Origin: Tetragonia tetragonoides
Lineage: Eukaryota; Streptophyta; Magnoliopsida; Caryophyllales; Aizoaceae
DNA: 64,000 nt
Assembly: GCA_038025085.1 (NCBI GenBank)
Contig: CM076152.1
Location: 35,095,501 to 35,159,500, forward strand
Direction: 5' to 3'
Positions 53,373-63,786 of the stretch are shown here, piece by piece. Every line of letters begins with the position of its first letter. Position 1 is the stretch's first letter. A program made the translations under genes and the position numbers. The notes under the pieces are model-generated. The model saw only the letters and a list, made by a program, of their open reading frames with translations. It did not search any database and had not been told where the DNA came from.

Positions 53373-53828
53373 CTAACAATTATAAATACAGTTACATTGA
53401 TAACCACCAGTTATTATCGCGGTGCATATCCCTTGACCATTACGCTTTTGGAGACACTCTTTACAACAATCTGTAAGATTACAGCCCTCCGGATGTAGAG
53501 TTTCCTTACATCTTTTTTGTGCATTAATTGTCATTGTCATGGCTGTAGAAAGGGAATTAAAAAAATAGAATTATTCAAACGACAAAAAAAGTACTTAAGT
53601 AGTTATTAAAAAAAATACCCTTAGCTAAACAAATAACAATGGATTTGATAAATCATAATTTTAAAACTTCACGCACATTAGTTTTGTATAAATTTAGTGA
53701 TATAATTGCACCTTACGCAATCGAAAGAAAACTTCAACAAAATAAAAGCAAAATGGGTAGTAATAAGGGGACGAACCTGAGAATATGAGGAAAAGAACAA
53801 ATAGGCTGGTAGTAGAGATTTTAGCCAT
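53373..53828 (-). CDS. Defensin-like cysteine-rich secreted peptide, gene 1
   Basis: Two exons (53777-53828 and 53373-53542) join in phase to 73 residues. Exon 1 encodes a hydrophobic signal peptide (MAKISTTSLFVLFLIFS), exon 2 the rest, with likely cleavage after INA-25. The mature peptide has nine cysteines: 29, 38, 43, 44, 47, 57, 67, 69, 73. Ignoring C44, the spacing is C-x8-C-x4-C-x3-C-x9-C-x9-C-x1-C-x3-C, with the CxxxC and CxC of the CS-alpha-beta fold of plant defensin-like (DEFL/LCR) proteins. The intron within the signal-peptide region is typical of that family. A TATA box lies about 105 bp upstream. Likely secreted; antimicrobial or signalling role is inference. I do not recognise a specific named member. 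Confidence 0.88.
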
Positions 53829-53933
53829 TATACTAAGACTAACTATTGAGGAATTACGTTTGAATTACGTTTATACTTATTGATTCGAATACTCAAAGTT
53901 ACACAATAATATAGTCTCCACAACTTGAAGGTA

Positions 53934-53941
53934 CTATTTAT
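53934..53941 (-). promoter_or_regulatory. TATA box of defensin-like gene 1
   Basis: TATAAATA on the minus strand, about 105 bp upstream of the ATG. It is conserved at the same distance in gene 2. Confidence 0.7.
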
Positions 53942-54520
53942 AGTGCATTCAACCTATATATTTTAAACTAGATTGCATTTTTTTCCTTTTATAATTTTTT
54001 TTCACTTTTGATTTGTCACCAAATTTATATTTATTTTTGGTAAAAAAATTTGTCACCAAATCATTAGAGTTTCATTCCTTTATTAAAAGCTTTGATTATT
54101 TTTCTTTCCTTGAAACCTCATTCAGTGTTTGCAACGTTCTTGAATTGGTTAAATTAGATTTTGGATGATCTCCAAGATAAGTGAAAAAAAGTTCATAATA
54201 TCTCAATGTTATTCTTCGAACAAAAAATGACCTCCTTATAATATGACAAAATTGGTTGATTTTTTTTTTTGGTCATCCGTATGTATATTGGTGTGGCACG
54301 AAAATGTGAAAGATGCAATAGACGCATTGTGAAAGAGAAGACGACTATGTAAAGAGTTACCTAACCATGCAGGGAAAATATTGGATTCTTCTTTTTTATA
54401 TTCCCAAAATATAATATAATATTATTTTAGCAGATAAATATTAGGAGTTTTCATATTATGTAAATTGTACTTCCTCCGTCCCGTGAAAATATTCACACTC
54501 GTTTCGAAAATAAGACAAAC

Positions 54521-54840
54521 TTTCAATGTCCAAAGTCTGAAAAATAGGGATTAATATCTTTAGGCAACGAACCAAAAACTAATGATATCTTGGCTCTCAC
54601 TTCACCCATTCGTTTCTCCAATCTAATGAAATTCTCTTCCGATCCACCAGCCATTCCTCATTTCAAAATAATTTAAATCAAAACTTCACAAATTCGAAAT
54701 AAATTTTTTGATAAATTACAAAAAGGAAAATAATCGATTGAATTGTTGAATTGAATGAAATATGTGAGAAATGACATACCTTCGAGGCCAGAAAATGCGA
54801 TATAAATCGAAAGATTCTAGATGTTTTCTTGATTTTGAAT
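54521..54840 (-). pseudogene. C53 exon 1-2 relic, copy B
   Basis: Exon-2-like block 54521-54655 (135 nt) and exon-1-like block 54780-54840 (61 nt) have exactly the lengths of the C53 exons, with the intron between. The start codon is ATT instead of ATG, and the acceptor before exon 2 reads GG instead of AG. No further C53 exons follow; homology ends just past the exon 2 donor at a Stowaway-like end. It cannot make C53. Confidence 0.93.
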
Positions 54841-56398
54841 TGATTTTGATTTTGACCATGATGGAAATTTTAATGGTTTCTGTAGAAAAATCGTAGACTA
54901 TCTAAGGGTTTAGGGCGTAAGAATGCCAAAATTTGTTCACCAATTTCACTGTTTAGTTTACTCTATGTTAGTTTTAGCCAATGTGCTTCGTCATCTCCTT
55001 CAGTTCAACGTATTTACGGGTGGAGTCAGATTGAGTCGGGCCTAATAAAATGAAATTGGACCAAGGCTCGAGATAGTGTTTTTTTTCGATCCATTATCCA
55101 CATTTTACAAATGACAAAAATAATCTCAAATTTTACAAATCAAACATCATCTTAAGCATACTATCTTGAAATAAATGAAATTAGTGATAACATTCCACTA
55201 TACTTTATGTTTTTTTTGGGCACTACAAACTCAATTTCACCAAAATTAGCAACTATAATAATTGTCACTTGAGCTACACAACTAGAATTAAGACTCTTAG
55301 ATTGCTCTTTCATCCTTCTCACTATAACAACTCTATACAATTGCTCAACATCAGGCACCGGTACATTTTTAATTTGTAGGTTTCATTATAATGGAGAAGA
55401 TAATAGTCAAGGTTGCGAATGGGATAATAGGTAGGACAAAATATTTTGTTATAGTTGGATTTGAAAATTTTCACCAGTGGACCTTGAGAGCCTGATATGG
55501 GGATGCCTGGTTGTGACCCAAGATGACACAGAAACATGCGGGGTGAAATGGACACATTGCTGAAGGGTACTAGATGCGCGACTAAGCAAAGAGTTGCCTG
55601 ACCATGCAAGGGAAACATTTGGAACTGCTGTTTTATCCGTCCGGACATGTCGTTTTAGATGATCATTTTTTACATGGTCCTTTTGTGGCTATGCAAAGTA
55701 GGCAAGATGCCGACTTGTGTTTTATGCGATTCCGGCATTTTGGAGAAGTCTTTACTTGCAGAGTAATTTGCATTTCGTTTGGATTCTTTTTTATTTATTC
55801 TTAATTGATATGATATTATTTTAGGAGATAAATATTAGGAGTTTTCAAATTATGTAAATTCTAACACTCTAGAGAGATAATTTTACATCTAGTTTCTTAA
55901 TTGAATTAGGAAAGAACTCCTCTTACGCCGAGTAGCCAAGAGATATAGATAAAGTTTGAGAGGTTCGTTGCGTGCTTTTGAGAGATAAACACAAAAGTTT
56001 GGATTCTTGTATAGAGATAGACATTAATCATGTGGGTTTGTGACTTAGAGTTCTATTAATAATTGATTGAATAAAACTCTCTAAAGATTTTTCTCTTGTT
56101 GAGATTTCCTAATTAAATACTTGTATTTGTCATTGTTATTTTCTCGTATTTCGCATACAAATTCCCAATAAAATATGCAGTGATTTTTTTGTCCTTGTTT
56201 CATGTATAATTATATATGGTATGTGTGTATTATATGTGATAATAAATATCAGAGAAAATGTACTACAGAATAATTGAATTTGACGGTCTATGCTTAATGC
56301 ATATCTACAACCTATCACAAAAAGAAATGTCACTTGCAGACAATGAGAACATTTAATTCACGTGACCCAACTTCTTTTTCACACATAATCAACTTAAA

Positions 56399-57425
56399 CC
56401 CTACGCCACGTCAGTTTAACCCAACGGAAATGAACCCAACGACTTTAGCTCAAACACTACGAAATAAAACCCAACAAAAGAACTATGAAACCCTACGCTC
56501 AGAAACCTACGATGTGTTGTAGATACCCTACGTACTTAATACCCTACGGGGAAACAAGCTTACCCTATGGAGCAAAACCCTACGAAAACGCATCGTTACC
56601 CCACGGCCAAAAACCCTACGAATACGCACCGTTACCCCATGGCCAAAAACCCTACGCCACGTCAGTTTCACCCATCGGAAACGGACCCAACGACTTTAGC
56701 TCAAACACTACGTAATCCAACCCAACGAAAGACGAAACCCTACGTTCAGAAACCTACGAAGGGTGGTAGGTACCCTACGTACCTTATACCCTACGGGATA
56801 CGAAGTTTACCCTATGGAGTAAAACCCTACGAATACGCACCGTTACCCCACGGCCAAAAACCCTACGAATACGCACTGTTACCCCACGACCAAAAACCCT
56901 ACGCCACGTCAGTTTCACCCAACGTAACGGAAACGAACCCAACGACTTTAGCTCAAACACTACGAAATCCAACCCAACGAAAGAACTACAAAACCCTACG
57001 GTCAGAAACCTACGAAGGGTGGTAGGTACCCTACGTACCTTATACCCTACGGGATACGAAGTTTGCCCTATGGAGTAAAACCTTACGAATACGCACCGTT
57101 ACCCCACGGCTACAAACCCTACGCCACGTCAGTTTCAGCCAACGGAACCCAACGACTTTAGCTCAAACACTACGAAACCCGACCCAACGAAAAAACTACG
57201 AAACCCTACGCTCAAAAACCTACGAAGATACCCTACGTACTTCATACCGTACGAAGTGTGGTAGATTACCTACGTACTTCATACCCTACGGGGGAAGGAA
57301 GTTTACCCTATGGATTAAAACCCTACGAATACGCACCGTAACCCCACGGCCACAAACCCTACGCCACGTCACTTTCACCCAACGGAAACGAACCCAACGA
57401 CTTTCTTGCCCTACGATGATTCAAA
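56399..57425. repeat. Tandem array of about 220-250-bp units rich in CCCTACG
   Basis: Five units marked by ACGCCACGTCAGTTT at about 56404, 56653, 56903, 57121 and 57360. Each contains GACTTTAGCTCAAACACTACG, several AAAACCCTACG and a TACCCTACGTAC motif. CCCTACG recurs dozens of times and resembles the plant telomere unit CCCTAAA. Open frames (up to 152 codons) arise from the repeat and have the low complexity expected of it; I do not call them genes. Confidence 0.9.
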
Positions 57426-57565
57426 GACACCCTACATACTTTTGACAATGTAACCGTTCAAGATATATGCCGTAGTGTTCAACGGTCTTCAAGGCTTTTA
57501 AAACTCAAGAGATATGATACAACTATGGCGTATGTTACATGTACGGGGTATGTTACATGTACGGC
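57426..57565. repeat. Left part of a GTATGTTACATGTAC minisatellite
   Basis: Short repeats ATGGCGTATGTTACATGTAC and GGGGTATGTTACATGTACGG adjoin the LTR. The array resumes at 58858 after the solo LTR. Confidence 0.75.
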
Positions 57566-58852
57566 TGTAGACGCCAAAAAAGCGCCTTCAGATTTCTCCG
57601 CAAATGTCCGATGATGAAAGGAGTAATTTATAAACTTGAACTGGTACTTTTGCTTTAATAGTTAAGATAAGGTCTCAGGTTTTTCTTCCAAACACACCTT
57701 CATTCCATTTCATTTCAAAGCCCCGTTCAAGAGCTTTCCAACGACATGTCACATGCCTTTTTCCGACCCCAGTCGCCAAGTTGTGGTTTAGAGGTAAAGC
57801 CGTCTTTTACCGTTCAGGGGGTAAAACGGTCTTTTCACATTTTTCGGAATATTTAAATTCCTCCGAAAAATAAAAATGGACTAGATGTCGTCATAATGAC
57901 GATATCCAGCTGGCAGCTGACAGCCGTCAGTGGCCCACGCCAGAGCCACTAGCGGCGCTGACCAAATTCCCAGGGCCGCTAGCGGCGCTGACCCTGCTTC
58001 TGGCCCAGCTCATTTTTCAAGCACAACTCGTTTTTCAGCTCAATTTCAGCCGTCCAACCCTACTTCCCACGCCTATATAAACAACCCTCCACCCTCAGTT
58101 CAAAATACACCATCTACAGTTGACAACCTCTATTCTCGGGAGTATTGACACCGAGCTTCCCCCTCTTTCTTCTAAACTTGAGATCTATTTTTACTATTCT
58201 TGTCAAATATAGCCTACAGTTTAGGTACAAATTCCTGAGGGTAAATTAAATTAATTGCTTACCTGTTTATTTTCCAGTAGTCATAATGTAGATATCATGC
58301 TAGAATAACGTTTTTATCGCTTCCTAAATATTGTCGATACAGTCGTTGTGCTGCCCAATTTTTCAATCGAATGCATGTCTAAATAAGGGGTTAAAAATAA
58401 ATGGTATGATGCTTGTGATGAACCAATTAATTAATAGTCTAAGTCTAGGTTGTTAATCCGGTTTTTGCATGGAAATTATGTCTTTAAATTATTAAGCAAA
58501 CTTGAGTTAGTAGCGTCCGTCATAAAACGGGTGAGTTGGGTGCCTAACACCTTCTCACCTCGTACCTTCGCCCCCGAACCTATTATTCTTGGGTACTCAT
58601 ATGTTCTATAAGGCGGGAGTCTTTCTAAAAACATGATTAGTTCACTTATCGCGCTACTGGGTTGTCCCTTCGGTTTGTCCCTTCGATAAAACGCCGATAG
58701 CAGATTTGTGACGTCTTTCATGGTTTTTATTCAATTCAAGTCTTTACAAAAGCTTTTCTAACTCGACGGTTCCTTGAACTTATCTAAACCACCAGCTTAC
58801 AATTTTTCTATAAGGACGCACTCCGTGGCTGTAGAAATCCCGGGTCCTTACA
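57566..58852 (+). mobile_element. Solo LTR, 1,287 bp, probably Ty3/Gypsy type
   Basis: Starts TGTAGACGCCAAAAAAGCGC and ends CCCGGGTCCTTACA, flanked by ACGGC at 57561-57565 and 58853-58857. A TATA box (CCTATATAAACAACC, about 58071) lies within. An internal duplication CTAGCGGCGCTGACC occurs at about 57949 and 57978. There is no internal coding region, hence a solo LTR. It has split a minisatellite. Confidence 0.92.
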
Positions 58853-58857
58853 ACGGC

Positions 58858-58977
58858 GTATGTCGTATGTCACATGTATGGGGTATGTTACATGTACGGG
58901 GTATGTTACTTGCACAGCGTATGTTCCTTGTACGACGTATGTTCCTTGTCCGACGTATGACAAAAGTACGGCGACAA
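58858..58977. repeat. Right part of the GTATGTTACATGTAC minisatellite
   Basis: Six to seven degenerate copies of a unit of about 20 bp (GGGGTATGTTACATGTACGG, CGTATGTTCCTTGTACGACG), continuing the array interrupted by the solo LTR. Confidence 0.85.
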
Positions 58978-58986
58978 AAAAATTAA

Positions 58987-60339
58987 GGGATGTTTCACCG
59001 CGCGTCCCTGAAGTTTGCCAAAATGCACATGAGATACAATGAACTTTCCAAATGCATCATATACCCCTCAACTTTTGAATGCTTGCCCAATTTAACCAAA
59101 TGTAATTTATTTTGTTTCCTCTTTTGTTTGTACACACCTTTATTTGATTTAATTTTTTAGATCATTTTCTTTTTTTGGATAACTCCTTTTTGTTTTTCAA
59201 AACATTATACTTCTTTTTTCTTTGAGTGAAAAACGCAATACACTTACATCACATGTCCCTTTTTTTTTTATCAGAGGCAAATAGTAAATAATTTATTGAT
59301 GACCTTTAGCTTAATTCAAAATACCAATAATTATTTCAAAATTGTTTGCCTGTCTCAAACTAAACCAATCCAAACCGCCTAATACGTGACCCGACCAACT
59401 TCCAAAATAATATGAAAATATTATTACGTGAAATCGAACCGACTCAATATAAGATTAAACCCGAAACTTATGAGTCAACCCAATTCACCTGAATGAGCTA
59501 CTTTAGATTTTGGTTATATTTACGCTAAATACCCGAAACCTAGGAAAAAAATAATAATTAAAAGATAATTAAATAACAGGTTTTAACAAAGAAACCAAAA
59601 TAAATTACATTTAATCCAAAAAAAGAAGTTAGTTTTACTTCTCTCTAGAACCCTAGCCTCCCTCCTTTCTTTCTCCTCCTTCTCTCTAGAACCCTAGCCT
59701 TTAGTAGAACATATTTTCAGGCCGGGAGGGCCAATTTAGGCCATTTCCGGCCTGCAATTGATGATTTTTATCACGTTTAATCTTGATTTCTAGCTTTTTT
59801 TCGTTCTGAGTTGAATAAATTCTCTCCCTTTGTGAAGTTTTTAGGGATCTTCTTATCTTCCTTTCTACAGGATTCTTTTTTCGCCTATTGTGCAATTGAT
59901 GTTTAGTAGAAGCAATATGAATTTGGGGACCGGATATACACACGATCGACGGAATCATACATAGGTTCGTGGGCAAGCGATTGCGTTACTTGTGGTGAAG
60001 ATCTCCACTTCTATGAAAGATGAAGATACATCAAAGGAAGCACATGATTACTATGCATGTTGGGAGTCGCACCTGAGTATTCTAGTATATTGGCTTGTTA
60101 GCGGATTTTTTGTCGTTTCTATTGATTTAGTATGTTCTAGGGTTATTTTTATTGTAGATGTCGTATGGCTTTTCTATGATTGAAAGTCTCCTATTCCCCT
60201 CTCAAAAAAAACAAAATAAATTACATTTGGTTGGATTGGGCAAGAATTCTAAAGTTGAGGGGTATATGGTGCATTTGGAAAGTTCGTTGTATCTCATGTG
60301 CATTTTGGCAAACTTGAGGGGCGCACGGTGAAATATCCC
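58987..60339. mobile_element. MULE-type MITE 2, 1,353 bp, long inverted ends, 9-bp target duplication
   Basis: Inverted arms of about 140 bp: the left starts GGGATGTTTCACCGCGCGTC and the right ends GACGCGCGGTG-like in inverse, ...GCACGGTGAAATATCCC. Both contain TTTGCCAAAATGCACATGAG and CCAAATGTAATTTATTTTG in inverse orientation. Flanks AAAAATTAA at 58978-58986 and 60340-60348 are identical. A retroposed element (59613-60211) is nested in it. Confidence 0.92.
59613..60211 (+). mobile_element. Retroposed element, copy 2, with 17-bp target duplication and A-tail
   Basis: Flanked by CAAAATAAATTACATTT at 59596-59612 and 60212-60228 and ending CCCCTCTCAAAAAAAA. The leader has repeated CTCTCTAGAACCCTAGCC. 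It matches 13564-14125 in inverse orientation, including GGGGACCGGATATAC and GAAGATCTCCACTTC. Its open frame (59992-60183) continues only part of that in copy 1. About 600 bp, too short for a LINE; it may be a SINE-like or processed non-coding retroposon family. Confidence 0.82.
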
Positions 60340-60553
60340 AAAAATTAAAGAATGAAAAAAAATCATAATATTCGGAGGATCGGACTAGAGCCACTAGAAG
60401 TAAACATAAAAAGTGAACAATTAAGGTAAAGCCAAATAAGTAGTCACTGAAAATATAATCTTTCCATTACTTCGTGGTCGCCATATTTTTTATTCAATAA
60501 TAAATTGCATAGGTAAGAACTAGATAAAATTTAGGAATAACATATAGGTGTGA

Positions 60554-61009
60554 CTAACAATTATAAATACAATTACATTGATAACCACCACTTATTATTG
60601 CAGTGCGTATCCCTTGACCATTACGCTTTTGGAGATACTCTTTACGACAATCTGTAAGATTACAGCCCTCAGGATGTAGAGTTTTCTTACATCTTTTTTG
60701 TGCATTAATTGTCATTGTCATGGCTGTAGAAAGGGAATAAAAAAATAGAATTATTCAAACAACCAAAAAAAGTACTTAAGTAGTTATTAAGAAAAATACC
60801 CTTAGCTAAACAAATAGCAATGGATTTGATAAATCATAATTCTAAAACTTCAAGCACATTAGTTTTGTATAAATTTAGTGATATAATTGCACCTTACGCA
60901 ATCGAAAGAAAACTTCAACAAAATAAAAGCAAAATGGGTGGTGATAAGGAGATGAACCTGAAAATATGAGGAAAAGAACAAATAGGCTGGTAGTAGAGAT
61001 TTTAGCCAT
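60554..61009 (-). CDS. Defensin-like peptide gene 2, lacking three cysteines
   Basis: Exons 60958-61009 and 60554-60723 have exactly the lengths of gene 1 and give an intact 73-residue frame with the same signal peptide. Against gene 1 there are five amino-acid differences: E31K, C44R, C47Y, C57R and T62S. Three remove cysteines, including C47 of the CxxxC motif and C57. Six cysteines remain (29, 38, 43, 67, 69, 73). The canonical fold should lose two disulphides. It may be a decaying copy, or a peptide with a new fold. TATA box and splice sites are kept, so it may be transcribed. Confidence 0.82.
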
Positions 61010-61114
61010 TATACTAAGACTAACTATTGAGGAATTACGTTTGAATTACGTTTATACTTGTTGATTCGAATACTCAAGTTACACAATAATATAGTCTCAA
61101 CAACTTGAACGTAC

Positions 61115-61122
61115 TATTTATA
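61115..61122 (-). promoter_or_regulatory. TATA box of defensin-like gene 2
   Basis: TATAAATA on the minus strand, about 106 bp upstream of the ATG, at the same place as in gene 1. Confidence 0.7.
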
Positions 61123-61688
61123 GTGCATTCAACCTATATATTTTAAGCTAGATTACATTTTTTTTTCCTTTTATAATTCTTTTCACTTTTGATTTGTCAC
61201 CAAATTTGTATTTATTTTTGATAACACCAAATCTTTAGAGTTGCATTCCTTTATTAAAAGCTTTGATTATTTTTCTTTCCTTGCAACCTCATTCAATGTT
61301 TGTAATGTTATTGAATTGGTTAAATTAGATTTTGGATGATTTTCAAGATATTCAAGATAAGTGAAAAAAAGTCCATAATATGTCAATTTTATTCTTCGAA
61401 CAATAATGATCTCCTTATAATATGACAAAATTATTATTTTTTGGGTCATACGTATATTGGTGTGACACGAAAATGTGAAAGATGCAATATACGCATTGCG
61501 AAAGAGAAGTCAACAAGTAAAGAGTTACCTGACCATGCACTGAGAATTTGAGATTCTTCTTTTTTATATTCCCAAAAATTGATATAATATTATTTGAGCA
61601 GATAAATATTAGGAGTTTCCATATTATGTAAATTGTACTTCCTTCGTCCCGTGAAAATGTTCACACTTGTTTCGAAAAGAAGACAAAC

Positions 61689-62008
61689 CATCAATTTCAA
61701 AGTCTGAAAAATTGGGATTAATATCTTTAGGCAATGAAGCAAAAGATTATGATATCTTGGCTCTCACTCCACCCAATCGTTTTCTCCAATCCGATGAAAT
61801 TCTCTTCCAATCCACCAACCATTCTTCATTTCAAAATAATTTAAATCAAAATTTCATAAATTCGATATAAATTTTTTGATAAATTACAAAAAGGAAAATA
61901 ATCGATTGAATTGTTGAATTGAATGAAATATGTGAGAAATGACAAACCTCCGAGGCCAGAAAATGCGATATAAATCGAAAGATTCTGGATGTTTTCTTGA
62001 TTTTGCAT
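61689..62008 (-). pseudogene. C53 exon 1-2 relic, copy C
   Basis: Blocks 61948-62008 (61 nt) and 61689-61823 (135 nt) match C53 exons 1 and 2. The ATG, donor and acceptor are intact here ([20 protein letters not shown]), but exon 2 has an in-frame TAA after RAKIS and no further exons follow. A transcript could make only a peptide of about 52 residues. Confidence 0.93.
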
Positions 62009-63160
62009 TGATTTTGATTTTGACCATGATGGAAATTTGAATGTTTCTGTAGAAAAATCGTAGACTATCTGAGGGTTTAAGGCGTCAGAGTGCCAAAATT
62101 TGTTCACCAATTTCACTGTTTAGTTTACTGCTATGTTTGTTTTAGCCAATGTGCTTCGCCATCTCCTTCAGTTCAACGTATTTACTGGTCGAGTCAAATT
62201 GAGTCGGGCATAATAAGATGAAATTGGACCAAGGCTCGAGATAGTTTTTCCTTTTTTTTTCCCCGATCCATTATCCACATTTTACAAATTGACAAAAATA
62301 ATCTCAAATTTTACAAAATCAACCATTATCTTGAGCTTACTGTCTTGAAATAAATGAAATTAGTGATAACATTCCACTATAATTTATGTTTTTTTGGGCA
62401 CTACAAACTCAATTTCACCAAAATTAGCAACTATAATGATTGTCAATTGAGCTACACAACTAGAATTAAAACTCTCAGATCGCTCTCTCATCCTTCCCAC
62501 TATAACAACTCTATACAATTGCTCAACATCATGTACCGGTACATTTTCAATTTGTAGGTTTCATTATAATAGAGAAGATAATAGTCAAGGTCGCGAATGA
62601 GATAATAGTAGGACAAAATATTTTGTTATAGTTGGAGTTGGAAATTTTCACTACAAATATGTTGGACCTTGAGAGACTGATAGGGGGATGCCTGGTTGTG
62701 ACCCAAGATGACACATAAACATGTGGGGTGCAATGGACATAATGTTGAAGAGTAGTAGATGCGTGACAAAGCAAAGAGTTGTCTGACCATGCAAGGAAAA
62801 CATTTGGAACTGTTGTTTTACCAGCCCGGATATGTCATTTTACATGATCATTTTTACATGGTCCTTTCGCGGCTGTGCAAAGTAGGTAAGACGCCGACTT
62901 GTGTGTTATGCGATTCCGGTATTTTGGGCAAGTGTTTACTTGCAGAGTAATTTGCATTTGAATTGGATTCTTTTTTATTTATTCTTAATTGATATGATAT
63001 TTTTTTAGGAGATAAATATTAGGAGTTTTCAAATTATGTAAATTCTAACACTCTAAAATTTTGTGTGAGATAATTTTACATCTAGTTTCCTACTTGAATT
63101 AGGAAAAAACTCCTCTTATGCCGAGTAGCCAAGAGATATAGATAAAGTTTGAGAGGTTCG

Positions 63161-63706
63161 TGTAAGAACTCTCGCCTTTCGGCGCCTAATTGAAATAATA
63201 AATAATATATTATAGGTTCTTAAATAGAAGAGATTGATTGATATTGATTAAGGGATTATTGAACAAATGAAGTCGCCACTAATTTTTAAGAAAACAATTG
63301 AAAACCATCGATGTGCACCCAATTCCTATTGGGAATTATGACTCATATAACCCAAAGGCCAAAGATTGAGTTCAGGGGTGTAGGTACGAAAAAGACAAAA
63401 CGAATCATCTAAATCGCCCGTAATAACAACCTCTACTAATCCTATCCATGTTGATTCTTAATTCACATAATAAGGTTCCAAACAATGAAAACATGCAAAG
63501 AATATTAACCATGATCATAATATAAATAAAACATGATTTGAATATAGATTTAAGAGTTGAAAAGATGAGCCCTCAGGTTGAACCTTGATTGTACTAGAAT
63601 TGACTGTCAATTTCTCTTGATATTGGACTTGATCTTGGGATGAGACTTGTTCTTGATTAGGGATTGAAGATGGGTTTGATTGATGTGACTAGGGTTGAAT
63701 GGAATA

Positions 63707-63786
<80 letters not shown>

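Larger units (their letters stand above)
53112..56398. repeat. Duplicated segment, copy B (defensin-like gene plus C53 fragment)
   Basis: Order: downstream flank of the defensin-like gene, the gene (-), its promoter, a Stowaway-like end (TACTTCCTCCGTCCCGTG at about 54469), the C53 exon 2-1 relic (-), then the upstream repeat also found in copies A and C. Matches copy C at an offset of about 7.17-7.18 kb. Homology to copy A ends at CATAATCAACTTA (about 56398 and 48375). Confidence 0.9.
60340..63160. repeat. Duplicated segment, copy C (defensin-like gene plus C53 fragment)
   Basis: Same order and orientation as copy B. Homology begins at about 60345 (AATCATAATATTCGGAGGAT) and ends at GAGAGGTTCG (63160), where an LTR element begins. 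Confidence 0.9.

Noticed and set aside
56567..57025. 152-codon frame with PYGQKPYEYA-like repeats
   Set aside because: Created by the CCCTACG tandem array; several frames are open at once and no start, splice or family evidence supports a gene.
57930..58148. 72-codon frame in the 57.9 kb region
   Set aside because: It falls inside the solo LTR and overlaps its TATA region; not a gene.
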